This document shows positions 1 through 7,057 of a DNA stretch of 48,426 bases, piece by piece. Source of the DNA: Meiothermus hypogaeus. GTDB lineage: Bacteria > Deinococcota > Deinococci > Deinococcales > Thermaceae. The stretch spans positions 1 through 48,426 of the forward strand of contig NZ_QWKY01000021.1 in NCBI RefSeq assembly GCF_003574035.1, given 5' to 3'. Position 1 is the stretch's first letter. The number at the start of each line of letters is the position of its first letter. A program made the translations under genes and the position numbers. A model generated the notes under the pieces. It was given only the letters and a program-made list of their open reading frames with translations. It made no database searches and was not told where the DNA came from.

Positions 1-12
1 CCAATCCCCCAA

Positions 13-41
13 CCCCTTTCCCCCCTCGAGGGAGAAAGGGG
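13..41. repeat. Near-palindrome at the 5' edge of the GNAT gene
   Basis: A C-rich arm (13-27) and a G-rich arm (28-41) are complementary apart from one extra or mismatched base, centred on CTCGAG. It resembles small intergenic palindromes, yet it lies in frame against the conserved part of the acetyltransferase. With only one copy visible, its repeat nature is inferred. Confidence 0.35.
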
Positions 42-673
42 TGGCTGAGAATTCGGTTTTGGTGGGTTTCATCTTCGGTTTCCCCACCAACCGCCCCACC
101 GAACACCACTCACACATGGCCGGGGTGCTGCCGGAGTACCAGGGCAGCCAGATTGGTCTGTTGCTCAAGCGCTACCAGCGCGACTGGGCCCTCAGCAGAG
201 GCTACGAGCGGGTGGTCTGGACCTTCGACCCTCTGCGCGGCCTGAACGCCCATTTCAACCTGCGCAAGCTGGGTGCGACCTTCAATCGCTACATCCCCAA
301 CTGCTATGGCGCCATGGGCGGCATCAACGCCGGCGCACCTTCAGACCGGGCCTACGCAGTCTGGGAGTTGCGTTCCCCCCGGGTGTTCAGCCGCATCTAC
401 GCACCGCCAGCGGCCCCCAGCATAGAGGGTCTGCGGCAGGCCAACGTGGTGGAGCAGCAAAAACCGGTCGGGCTCCATCTGGACCTGTCCGAACAGCAAA
501 TTCTGGTGCAAATCCCCGAAGACTGGGGCCATATTTTAAAGACCGACCCAGGCCTGGCCAACCAGTGGCGCTTGCACAGCCGAGAACTGTTCGGGCACTA
601 CTTCACCCAGGGCTACCGTGCCATAGACTTTGTGCGCGGCCCCAACCGCTATGTACTGGAGCGAATGGGCTGA
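41..673 (+). CDS. GNAT-type predicted acetyltransferase, 5'-truncated
   Basis: The protein resembles the C-terminal two thirds of the COG3375 family of predicted GNAT acetyltransferases. Visible family features are GFIFGFP, HSHMAGVLPEYQGSQIG (acetyl-CoA loop region), WTFDPLRGLNAHFNLRKLGA and PSDRAYAVWEL. The family normally has about 60 more residues before the first motif. The frame stays open to the window edge, so the N-terminus may lie outside. However, the upstream bases form a near-palindrome (13-41) that translates to low-complexity sequence unlike the family, so a small repeat may have invaded the gene. GTG at 41 is only the first possible start seen. The substrate is unknown. The family call is fairly secure; whether the gene is intact is not. 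Confidence 0.6.
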   Translation: MAENSVLVGFIFGFPTNRPTEHHSHMAGVLPEYQGSQIGLLLKRYQRDWALSRGYERVVWTFDPLRGLNAHFNLRKLGATFNRYIPNCYGAMGGINAGAPSDRAYAVWELRSPRVFSRIYAPPAAPSIEGLRQANVVEQQKPVGLHLDLSEQQILVQIPEDWGHILKTDPGLANQWRLHSRELFGHYFTQGYRAIDFVRGPNRYVLERMG

Positions 674-701
674 TAGCGAACGGGTTGGTCTGGTGCTACT
701 A

Positions 702-828
702 ATACCAGATTCGGTTAGTTCGTCACCAAAGGGTGACGAACTAACCCGACCGAAGGGAGTGCTCTAGGATTCAAAAAGACAGCCTCTGGTGTTTTTGGTT
801 TTGTAAACTGTCTTTTTGAATCCGGTAT
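702..828 (+). repeat. MITE-like palindromic element, copy 1 (short form, 127 bp)
   Basis: Begins ATACCAGATTCGG and ends GAATCCGGTAT, an imperfect terminal inverted repeat of about 11 bp. Two internal hairpins are seen: GGTTAGTTCGTCACC (713-727) with its perfect complement at 732-746, and GATTCAAAAAGACAG (768-782) with its complement at 808-822. It lies 28 bp after the acetyltransferase stop. It lacks the GC-rich core found in copies 2, 3 and 5. There is no ORF and no clear target duplication. Confidence 0.9.
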
Positions 829-831
829 AAT
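801..831 (+). promoter_or_regulatory. Possible promoter formed at the end of repeat copy 1
   Basis: A perfect TATAAT (826-831) spans the junction between the element end (GGTAT) and flanking AAT. A poor TTGTAA sits at 801-806 with a long 19-bp spacer. It would drive the amidohydrolase that follows. The other copies end in TATTAx, so this junction is the best -10 match of the five. Confidence 0.3.
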
Positions 832-909
832 GCTGCATATTCCGCAAATACTCGGTCGCAGACCATTGACCATCGGCTTTTTTGAGCTTTCGGCCTGGAG
901 CCTTTAGCT

Positions 910-2040
910 TTGGGCACACGGGAGGAAACTCTGATTCTTGCACCTGAAATCTGGACTGCCGAGGTGGTCTACGTCGGTTTCGGTACGCCCATGCTCAATG
1001 GCGGCCTGGTGGTGGTGGGCCAGCACATCGCGGCCACAGGCCCCCTGACCGAGTTGCGAAAAACCTATCCCGAAGCACCCCTCGTTCATAAGGGCAAAGC
1101 CCTCACGCCGCCGGTGGTCAACGCCCACACCCACCTGGATCTGACCACGGCTCCCTATTTTCGCGGCAGCTACACCGACTTCATCAAGCACGTGATTGAC
1201 CACGGTTCAAAACGCAGCGCGGAGGCAGCCTTACAGGGTCTGAACGAGCTTCAAACCTTGCGAGTGGGGGGTTTTGGGGACATCGTGTACAAGCCCGAAA
1301 TTGTGGAGTGGCTGCTGGAGCATAGCCCCCTGCCTGGGGTGGCCTACCTCGAGGTCATCCACCGCAACCCAGCGCAGGCCGACGAAGTAGCCCGCCGGGT
1401 TGCCCATCGCTTGACGGAGTGGCGCAATCGAAATAGCGCAGTCAGGGTGGGGCTTTCACCTCACACACCCTACAACGTGAGCCCGGCCCTGCTCAAAAAG
1501 CTGGTCGAGATTGCCCGGCTCGAGGGCTTCCCCCTGCAAATGCACGTGGCCGAAAGCCCCGACGAAACCCTCCTGATGACCCAGGGCACCGGCCCTTTGC
1601 GCGAAATTCCGTTGCAGTATGGGTTTGCGCCCTACGAGAACCCCCCCGGCCTCACGCCCGTACGCTACCTGGCCGAACTCGGGGTGCTGGGGCCGCACCT
1701 GACGGTAGTGCATGGGGTGCAGGTGGACGAAGAAGAGGTGCAGATGCTGGCCCAGTCGGGTACGAAGGTAGTCGCCTGTCCGCGCAGCAACGAGGGCCTG
1801 GCCTGCGGCCAGATGCCCTGGGTGCTGTACCTCAAACATCGCCTCGAGCCCGCCCTGGGTACCGACTCGCGCAGCAGCAGTCCCGACCTGGACGTGCGAA
1901 ACGAGGCACTCTTTTTGTGGGAGCGGGTAGACCCCCGGGTACTGGTGCGGGCTGCTACCCGCAACGGTTACCGGGTGCTGGGGCTGGAAGCGCCCCGCAT
2001 CACCCGCGGAACGCCGGTTTCCCAAGTACAATCCTGGTAG
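910..2040 (+). CDS. Amidohydrolase (deaminase/chlorohydrolase type)
   Basis: A metal-dependent amidohydrolase of the COG0402 class, a TIM barrel that hydrolyses or deaminates ring substrates. The metal and catalytic set is complete: NAHTHLD (HxH), HVAESPDE (third His and Glu), VVHGVQVDEEE (fourth His) and LGTDSRSSSPDLDV (Asp). The GTDS-x-SSP stretch recalls aminodeoxyfutalosine deaminases of the futalosine menaquinone route, a candidate role only. The frame opens at TTG 910, but no SD precedes it. A GGAGGA at 921-926 sits 4 nt before an in-frame CTG at 931, so initiation at CTG is possible. The ClC gene follows 23 bp downstream on the same strand and may be co-transcribed. Confidence 0.8.
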   Translation: MGTREETLILAPEIWTAEVVYVGFGTPMLNGGLVVVGQHIAATGPLTELRKTYPEAPLVHKGKALTPPVVNAHTHLDLTTAPYFRGSYTDFIKHVIDHGSKRSAEAALQGLNELQTLRVGGFGDIVYKPEIVEWLLEHSPLPGVAYLEVIHRNPAQADEVARRVAHRLTEWRNRNSAVRVGLSPHTPYNVSPALLKKLVEIARLEGFPLQMHVAESPDETLLMTQGTGPLREIPLQYGFAPYENPPGLTPVRYLAELGVLGPHLTVVHGVQVDEEEVQMLAQSGTKVVACPRSNEGLACGQMPWVLYLKHRLEPALGTDSRSSSPDLDVRNEALFLWERVDPRVLVRAATRNGYRVLGLEAPRITRGTPVSQVQSW

Positions 2041-2063
2041 TCGGCCGTTGTGCCGGGATTTTT

Positions 2064-3395
2064 ATGCAGATCGGTGCGCTCATCCTATACAGCGCTTTTG
2101 TGGGGGCCCTGACCGGGGTTTTTGCCGCCGGGTTTGTGTTTGTGCTGGGGGTAATCGAGCGCTATCTGCTGGGCGAAACCCTGGGTTACCTGCCCCCCGG
2201 CCTGCCGGGCGAGGGCGGCCTTTCCCAGATTTTTCGCGGGCCTGCCTTCTGGTGGCTGGCCTTGTTGTTGCCGCTGGTGTTCGCCGCCTCGAGCTACCTG
2301 GGCTCGGGCCGGGGGCTGGGCTGGCTTTTGGCAGCCTACCGCGCGGGGCGCCCGGTACGGGCAAGCGAGTATTTTCGGGGCATCGTCGGTTCGCTGATAC
2401 AGCTTGGCGCAGGTTCCCCCCTGGGCCGCGAGGGGCCCATGGCTGCGCTGGGTTTGTGGGTCGGTAGTGTGATGGGGCGGCGCATCCCGCTGGGCGAGTC
2501 GAGTCGGTTTCTGCCCTTTGCGGGTATGGCGGCGGGGTTTGCCTCGGCCTTCCATGCCCCCATGGCTGGGGCCCTATTGGCCAGCGAGATTGTCTACCGG
2601 GGGCTGGCCCTGGAGGTCGGTGCCCTGGCCCCCGCGCTGATCGGCGCGCTGGCGGGCTTCACGGTTTACGGACTCTTTCATAGCTATGGCCCGCTGCTCG
2701 AGCTCACGCCAGGGCCTTTGGCGTGGCCGCAACTTCTGTTTGGGTTGGCGATTGGTCTGGTGTGTGCCGGGGTGGGCACCCTGTGGCTCGAGGCCGAGCG
2801 GTTTCTACAACGCTTTTTGCGGCGTCTCACCTTCGGGGTACGCCATGCCCTCTTCGGGCTGGTGCTAGCGGGGGTCTTGCTTTTGATGCCTGAGGCCATC
2901 GGTAGCGGACTGCCCTGGGTCCAGCTTGGCACGTCTCCTATTCTGACGTTGCCTTTCCTGGGGGTGCTCTTCCTGGTGCAGCTCGCCTTGCTGATTCTGG
3001 GTGGCGGCGTAAGGGCCTACGGAGGGCAGCTCACCCCGGCCCTTGCCCTGGGAGGCCTCAGTGGGCTAATTCTGGCTCAACTGCTGGCCCAGGTTTTCCC
3101 TTCCATAGCCCCACCCCCCGAAACCGCCGCCCTGGTGGGCATGGCCTCCCTGTTAGCAGGTATCGCCCGCGCACCCTTTGCTGCGGTGGTGCTGGCAGGC
3201 GAAATTGGGGGTTATAGCCTGCTACCCCTGACCCTCATTGCCGCTTTTGCCGCCTATACCTTCACCAGCCCACAGGGTAGTTTTGAGGTTGGGGTGCTCA
3301 ACCAAGAAAAGGATGAGCCAGCGGGGCCTCTGCCTGAAAACGCTCCGCAAACTTTACTGAAGCCTCAGCCCCCAGCCTCGAGCGATTCGCCCTGA
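2064..3395 (+). CDS. ClC-family chloride channel/transporter
   Basis: A 443-residue integral membrane protein with about ten hydrophobic segments and the ClC signatures in order: GSGRG (anion-binding Ser region), GREGP at about residue 122 (gating Glu), FASAFHAPMAGALLASE (GxFxxP type) and GGQLTPALALGG near the C-terminus. It lacks CBS domains, as in short prokaryotic ClCs. At the position of the E. coli proton glutamate (the second Glu of the EE pair) it has Ile (SEI), so strict 2:1 Cl-/H+ exchange is doubtful. ATG 2064 is chosen because upstream codons overlap the amidohydrolase and give junk sequence. The last 98 bases overlap the convergent PIG-L gene. Confidence 0.9.
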   Translation: MQIGALILYSAFVGALTGVFAAGFVFVLGVIERYLLGETLGYLPPGLPGEGGLSQIFRGPAFWWLALLLPLVFAASSYLGSGRGLGWLLAAYRAGRPVRASEYFRGIVGSLIQLGAGSPLGREGPMAALGLWVGSVMGRRIPLGESSRFLPFAGMAAGFASAFHAPMAGALLASEIVYRGLALEVGALAPALIGALAGFTVYGLFHSYGPLLELTPGPLAWPQLLFGLAIGLVCAGVGTLWLEAERFLQRFLRRLTFGVRHALFGLVLAGVLLLMPEAIGSGLPWVQLGTSPILTLPFLGVLFLVQLALLILGGGVRAYGGQLTPALALGGLSGLILAQLLAQVFPSIAPPPETAALVGMASLLAGIARAPFAAVVLAGEIGGYSLLPLTLIAAFAAYTFTSPQGSFEVGVLNQEKDEPAGPLPENAPQTLLKPQPPASSDSP

Positions 3396-3963
3396 ATGCC
3401 TCCAGGCTGTATTCCCACTGGTAGAAGTCGCGATAAAAGCCAAAGACCCGGTCGGCCACCGCCTGACCCTCTTCGCCTACGTCCACATACACCACAGGTC
3501 TTGGAATATCGCTACGGTAGTAGTGCAGCAAGCGCACGGGCTTGCGGTACGGCTCGCCCACCAGTTTGGGAATGCGGCAAAACTTGAGCGCCGAGAGGGT
3601 GGCCCAGTAGGCCGCCCGGTGGTCGGGGTGCACATCATGGGGGTTCCAGGTCACCACCACATCGGGCTTCCAGCTCGCTACCACCCGAGCTATGGCCAGG
3701 GCCTCTTCGCGGCCGCCGGTCAGGCTCGAGTCGGCAAAATTTAGGAACTCAGCCTCTGCGCCAATCATTTCAGCCACCGCGTGACCATGCCCCTCGCGGA
3801 TGCGGGCTACCTCTTCGGGGGGCGTATTGCCAAACTGGCTGGCCAGCTCCCCTCGGGTGAGCCAGAGAATCTTGGCCGCGTCGCCGCGCAAGACATGCTT
3901 GGCCAGGGTACCGGAAACTCCTATTTCGTCATCGGGATGAGGAAAGACAGCAAGTAAACGCAC
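3298..3963 (-). CDS. PIG-L family deacetylase (LmbE-like)
   Basis: A zinc-dependent N-acetyl-sugar deacetylase of the PIG-L/LmbE fold (221 residues). The N-terminal FPHPDDEIG supplies the catalytic Asp and zinc ligands, and HPDHRA supplies the later His. TWNPHDVHPDH is typical of the family, which includes BshB of bacillithiol synthesis and GlcNAc-PI deacetylases. The substrate cannot be fixed here. GTG 3963 puts the conserved VRLLAVFPHPDDE at the N-terminus; the longer reading runs through the tRNA gene and is artefactual. A TATACT box lies 6 nt upstream, suggesting a leaderless mRNA. The 3' end overlaps the ClC gene tail-to-tail by 98 bp. Confidence 0.88.
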   Translation of the reverse strand: MRLLAVFPHPDDEIGVSGTLAKHVLRGDAAKILWLTRGELASQFGNTPPEEVARIREGHGHAVAEMIGAEAEFLNFADSSLTGGREEALAIARVVASWKPDVVVTWNPHDVHPDHRAAYWATLSALKFCRIPKLVGEPYRKPVRLLHYYRSDIPRPVVYVDVGEEGQAVADRVFGFYRDFYQWEYSLEAFRANRSRLGAEASVKFAERFQAEAPLAHPFLG

Positions 3964-3969
3964 GCCCAG

Positions 3970-3975
3970 AGTATA
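3970..3975 (-). promoter_or_regulatory. -10 box of the PIG-L gene (leaderless type)
   Basis: TATACT on the minus strand ends 6 nt before the GTG start. There is no SD. This fits the phylum's leaderless promoters (TANNNT close to the start codon). Confidence 0.5.
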
Positions 3976-3987
3976 ACGCAGCCCAGC

Positions 3988-4016
3988 TTGACGCTCCTTA
4001 TACCGCCCTGTACACT
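3988..4016 (+). promoter_or_regulatory. tRNA-Ser promoter
   Basis: TTGACG (3988-3993), a 17-bp spacer and TACACT (4011-4016). The expected transcription start lies about 30 nt before the tRNA. It faces away from the deacetylase promoter. Confidence 0.65.
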
Positions 4017-4051
4017 CAGGCTTGCCTGCTCTGGCAGGTACAGCACATCCT

Positions 4052-4142
<91 letters not shown>

Positions 4143-4145
4143 AAC

Positions 4146-4175
4146 AAACGCCCGCAGGAGCCATTGCGGGCGTTT
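4146..4175. terminator. Bidirectional terminator between tRNA-Ser and the aminotransferase gene
   Basis: An 11-bp perfect stem, AAACGCCCGCA (4146-4156) with TGCGGGCGTTT (4165-4175), and an 8-nt loop. It sits directly after the tRNA and 4 bp from the stop of the convergent gene. Confidence 0.75.
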
Positions 4176-4179
4176 CCAG

Positions 4180-5373
4180 TTACCGATAGTTCTCGACGGC
4201 ACAGGCCAGGCGCTCAATATCCTCGAGCTCGTTATAGACCTGGGCCGAGATCCGCACCCACAAGCGCTCATCCCGGCACAGAATGGGGGCCTCGAGCCGG
4301 TGCTCGTACAAGAGGGCGTACTGCAACCAGGCTGCCTCCTCGCGGGTTTTTCCCAAAGACCCAGGCAGGGGCAGGGTAACCATACACCCGACCATCGCCT
4401 CGGGCGCGGGAGGTTCAAATCCCCATCGGCTTGTGAGCATCAGGGCCGCTTGCCAGGCCAGGCGGTGATTGTAGTCGCGTATGGCCGCCAAGCCCCATTC
4501 GCGCAGCAAATCCAGGGCTGCTGGTGCGGACAGATAAGGTGTGGGGTCTTTGGTGCCCACCCAGTCGAACTCCTGGGTGAAGCCCTGCCCCAGGCCCCAG
4601 GAAATTACGGGCGGGTGAAGGTCTGGCTGACGTTCCGGGGCCACCCACAAAAATCCGCAGCCCTTGGGGGCCAGGGCCCACTTGTGCAGGTTGCCGGTGT
4701 AGTAGTCCACGCCCAGGCTGGGAATGTCCAGCGGTATGGCCCCCGGCGCATGGGCACCATCAGCCAGCACCGGTATCCCAGCCGCCCGGCAGCAAGCCGC
4801 CATCTCGGCCAGCGGCAGCACCAGGGCAGTTTCGGAGGTGATGTGATCAAGGATGGCCAGACGCGTGCGGGGGGTTAGGGCTTCTGCAAAAGCCGATACC
4901 ATTTGCGCCCGATTGGAGAGCGGAAATGGCAACTCCACCATCACCAAGCGGGCCCCGGCCTGTTCGGATACAAAACGGGCCGCATTCACCACAGCGCCGT
5001 AGGCCAGGTTGGTAATCAGAATTTCGTCCGCTGGCCGCAAATCCAGGGAACGCAGCACCGCGTTGACCCCGGTGGTGGCGTTGTCGACAAACACCAGGTC
5101 CTGGCCTCTAGCGCCCACAAACCGGGCCACCGCCTCGGCGGCTTCGCGCAGCCGGGGCACCGGGCGACTCGAGGCGCCCGACAGGGCCGACAGCTCCCGG
5201 AGCAAAAAACGGGCGGGCTGTCGCTCCATCTCCTCCCGCAGGGCTTGCTGTTCGGCTAGAACTTTTTTGGGGGTGGCGCCCACCGTGCCGTGGTTGAGGT
5301 AGGTAATGGCTGGGTCAAGCGGCCAGTGCCGGAGCATCTCCCTACCAAAGCGGATGGAACCCATGCCGCTCAT
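4180..5373 (-). CDS. Class V aminotransferase (PLP-dependent)
   Basis: 397 residues of the class V aminotransferase fold, closest in pattern to isopenicillin-N-epimerase/cysteine-desulfurase-like proteins. It opens with TYLNHGTVGATP, has DNATTGVNAVLR near residue 100, DGAHAPGAIPLD in the PLP-aspartate region and NLHKWALAPKG with the Schiff-base lysine. The reaction (epimerase, lyase or desulfurase) cannot be decided. ATG 5373 overlaps the upstream gene's TGA as ATGA, indicating translational coupling. It is the last gene of a three-gene operon with the UPF0303 and Gfo/Idh proteins. Confidence 0.85.
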   Translation of the reverse strand: MSGMGSIRFGREMLRHWPLDPAITYLNHGTVGATPKKVLAEQQALREEMERQPARFLLRELSALSGASSRPVPRLREAAEAVARFVGARGQDLVFVDNATTGVNAVLRSLDLRPADEILITNLAYGAVVNAARFVSEQAGARLVMVELPFPLSNRAQMVSAFAEALTPRTRLAILDHITSETALVLPLAEMAACCRAAGIPVLADGAHAPGAIPLDIPSLGVDYYTGNLHKWALAPKGCGFLWVAPERQPDLHPPVISWGLGQGFTQEFDWVGTKDPTPYLSAPAALDLLREWGLAAIRDYNHRLAWQAALMLTSRWGFEPPAPEAMVGCMVTLPLPGSLGKTREEAAWLQYALLYEHRLEAPILCRDERLWVRISAQVYNELEDIERLACAVENYR

Positions 5374-5861
5374 GGGTCGAGGGCCAGCTCCTCGTAGGGG
5401 ACACCCAGGTAGTTGGCCAGTACCTCCACCACCAGCTCGTGGTCTTCGCGCTGCGGCAACCCCGAGACCGTAATGGCCCCCAGGCAACCCACCCCTTTTA
5501 CAAAGATGGGAAAGCTACCGCCGTGGGCAGCAAAATCGCGCGCGTCCAGGCCACGATTCTCGAGGCCGACCTCTTTGTGCTTCAGCATTAGGCCCACCGC
5601 ATAGGAGCTGCGGTGAAAACGCTGCACCACATTGCGCTTGCGCCGTATCCATTCGGCGTTGTCGGGGGTAGCGCCCGGCATGGCATAAAAAAAGAGCGGC
5701 TGTCCAAAGAAGCTAATATCCATCGCAATGGCGCTATGGAGCTGCTCAGCCGCCAATTTGAGTTGCTGTCCCAACACCCAGGCGGTCGCAGCATCGAACT
5801 GTTCGAAGCGCAGGCGGGCCTCCTGTTCGGCAAGCACCTTCAGGTCCTGTTCCAGGTTCAT
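5370..5861 (-). CDS. UPF0303 / haem-degrading-domain protein
   Basis: 163 residues matching the UPF0303 (COG4702) family, a GlcG/HbpS-like alpha-beta fold often labelled haem-degrading domain. Family-like stretches are FFYAMPGATPDNAEWIRRK, RFHRSSYAVG, DFAAHGGSFPIFV and GCLGAITVSGLPQREDHELVV. The function is not established for the family. It is coupled on both sides by 4-nt ATGA overlaps, with the Gfo/Idh oxidoreductase before and the class V aminotransferase after, so the three products are probably made together. Confidence 0.85.
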   Translation of the reverse strand: MNLEQDLKVLAEQEARLRFEQFDAATAWVLGQQLKLAAEQLHSAIAMDISFFGQPLFFYAMPGATPDNAEWIRRKRNVVQRFHRSSYAVGLMLKHKEVGLENRGLDARDFAAHGGSFPIFVKGVGCLGAITVSGLPQREDHELVVEVLANYLGVPYEELALDP

Positions 5862-6898
5862 TCTTCCACCCCCAGGGAAATCTCCCGGCGTTCTGCGGCG
5901 CTTTTTATGGCGGCCTCGAGCACCTCCATCAGCCGAACCGCCTGGTCGGGCGGCACCGGGTTCGGCCCTTTTTGCAGGATAGCATCCCGCACCCCTGCAT
6001 AAAATCGACTGTAATCCCCGGGCGCATTGGGGACAGATTGTGCGGCCTGGTCGGGCAGGTACAGTTGGCCTTCAACTGGATCATGTCCAAAGTCTGAAGT
6101 ACCTGGCCGCAGACCCCGCTTGAGCGCTTCTTCCTGGGTATCGAAGCCGTATTTGATGAAACTACCCTGGGTTCCATGTATCACGAAACGAGGGCTGCTA
6201 CCTGCCACCAGCGCACTGGCATGCAGCACCACGCGCAGCCTGGTATAGCGCAGGAGCACGTGAAAAAAATCGGTGGTTTGAGCATGGTCGCGCTGAAGAG
6301 CCATATCAGCATAAACGGCTACAGGAGGGCCAAATAGCAGCAGCACCTGATCGGCAAGGTGCGGCCCCAGATCGTACCAGAGCCCACTTCCTGGCCCTGC
6401 CTGTTCACGCCAGCGATCGCGCACCTCGGGCCGATAGCGATCGAAATGCGATTCAAAATAGACAACTTCGCCCAGGGCTCCAGCCTGCAGGATTTGCAGC
6501 ACTGTCAAAAAATCCGCATCCCAACGCCGGTTTTGATATACCGATAGCACTTTTCCCTTTTCGGCAGCCAGCATCGCCAGAGCTCTGGCCTCACTTGCAT
6601 GAATGGTAAAGGGCTTGTCCACCACCACATGCTTTCCAGCTTGCAAGGCACGCTGGGCCAGGTCGAAGTGGGTCTGGTTGGGCGTAGCAATCACCACCAG
6701 ATCGAGCTCCGGATGAGTAATTACCTCCTCGATGGACTCACCTACCCAAAGGTCGGGCCAGTCCGATTTGACTTTTTCGGGCTTACTGCTGGCAACCGTT
6801 ACCAAACGCAACCCCGGAACGCTTTGGATCACCGGCGCATGAAACACCTGCCCTGCAAAACCATAGCCGATCAGTGCAACATGAATGGGTCGGTTCAT
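5858..6898 (-). CDS. Gfo/Idh/MocA family oxidoreductase
   Basis: A 346-residue NAD(P)-dependent dehydrogenase. An N-terminal Rossmann motif IGYGFAGQVFHAPVI is followed by ATPNQTHFDLA and VDKPFTI (the EKP-like catalytic lysine motif), then the beta-sheet substrate domain with DRYRPEVRDRWRE and GSGLWYDLGPHLADQ carrying the usual Asp/His. It resembles YdgJ/YvaA-like sugar or inositol dehydrogenases; the substrate is unknown. It is the first gene of the three-gene operon, overlapping the next gene by ATGA. The 159-bp gap upstream holds no recognisable gene and must contain the promoter. Confidence 0.88.
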   Translation of the reverse strand: MNRPIHVALIGYGFAGQVFHAPVIQSVPGLRLVTVASSKPEKVKSDWPDLWVGESIEEVITHPELDLVVIATPNQTHFDLAQRALQAGKHVVVDKPFTIHASEARALAMLAAEKGKVLSVYQNRRWDADFLTVLQILQAGALGEVVYFESHFDRYRPEVRDRWREQAGPGSGLWYDLGPHLADQVLLLFGPPVAVYADMALQRDHAQTTDFFHVLLRYTRLRVVLHASALVAGSSPRFVIHGTQGSFIKYGFDTQEEALKRGLRPGTSDFGHDPVEGQLYLPDQAAQSVPNAPGDYSRFYAGVRDAILQKGPNPVPPDQAVRLMEVLEAAIKSAAERREISLGVEE

Positions 6899-7057
6899 AG
6901 AGCCTCTATTACTGGTAAGGTTACATGCAATTTTGTTTACATCAACTTACCTTGTTTTGCGAAAATACTTTTGCCCTTCCGGTCAAGGGCGACCTGCTTC
7001 CATTCGCCTTTGCACATCAACCTCGGGGTAAAATGCTGCTCATCCGCACGAAGACCA

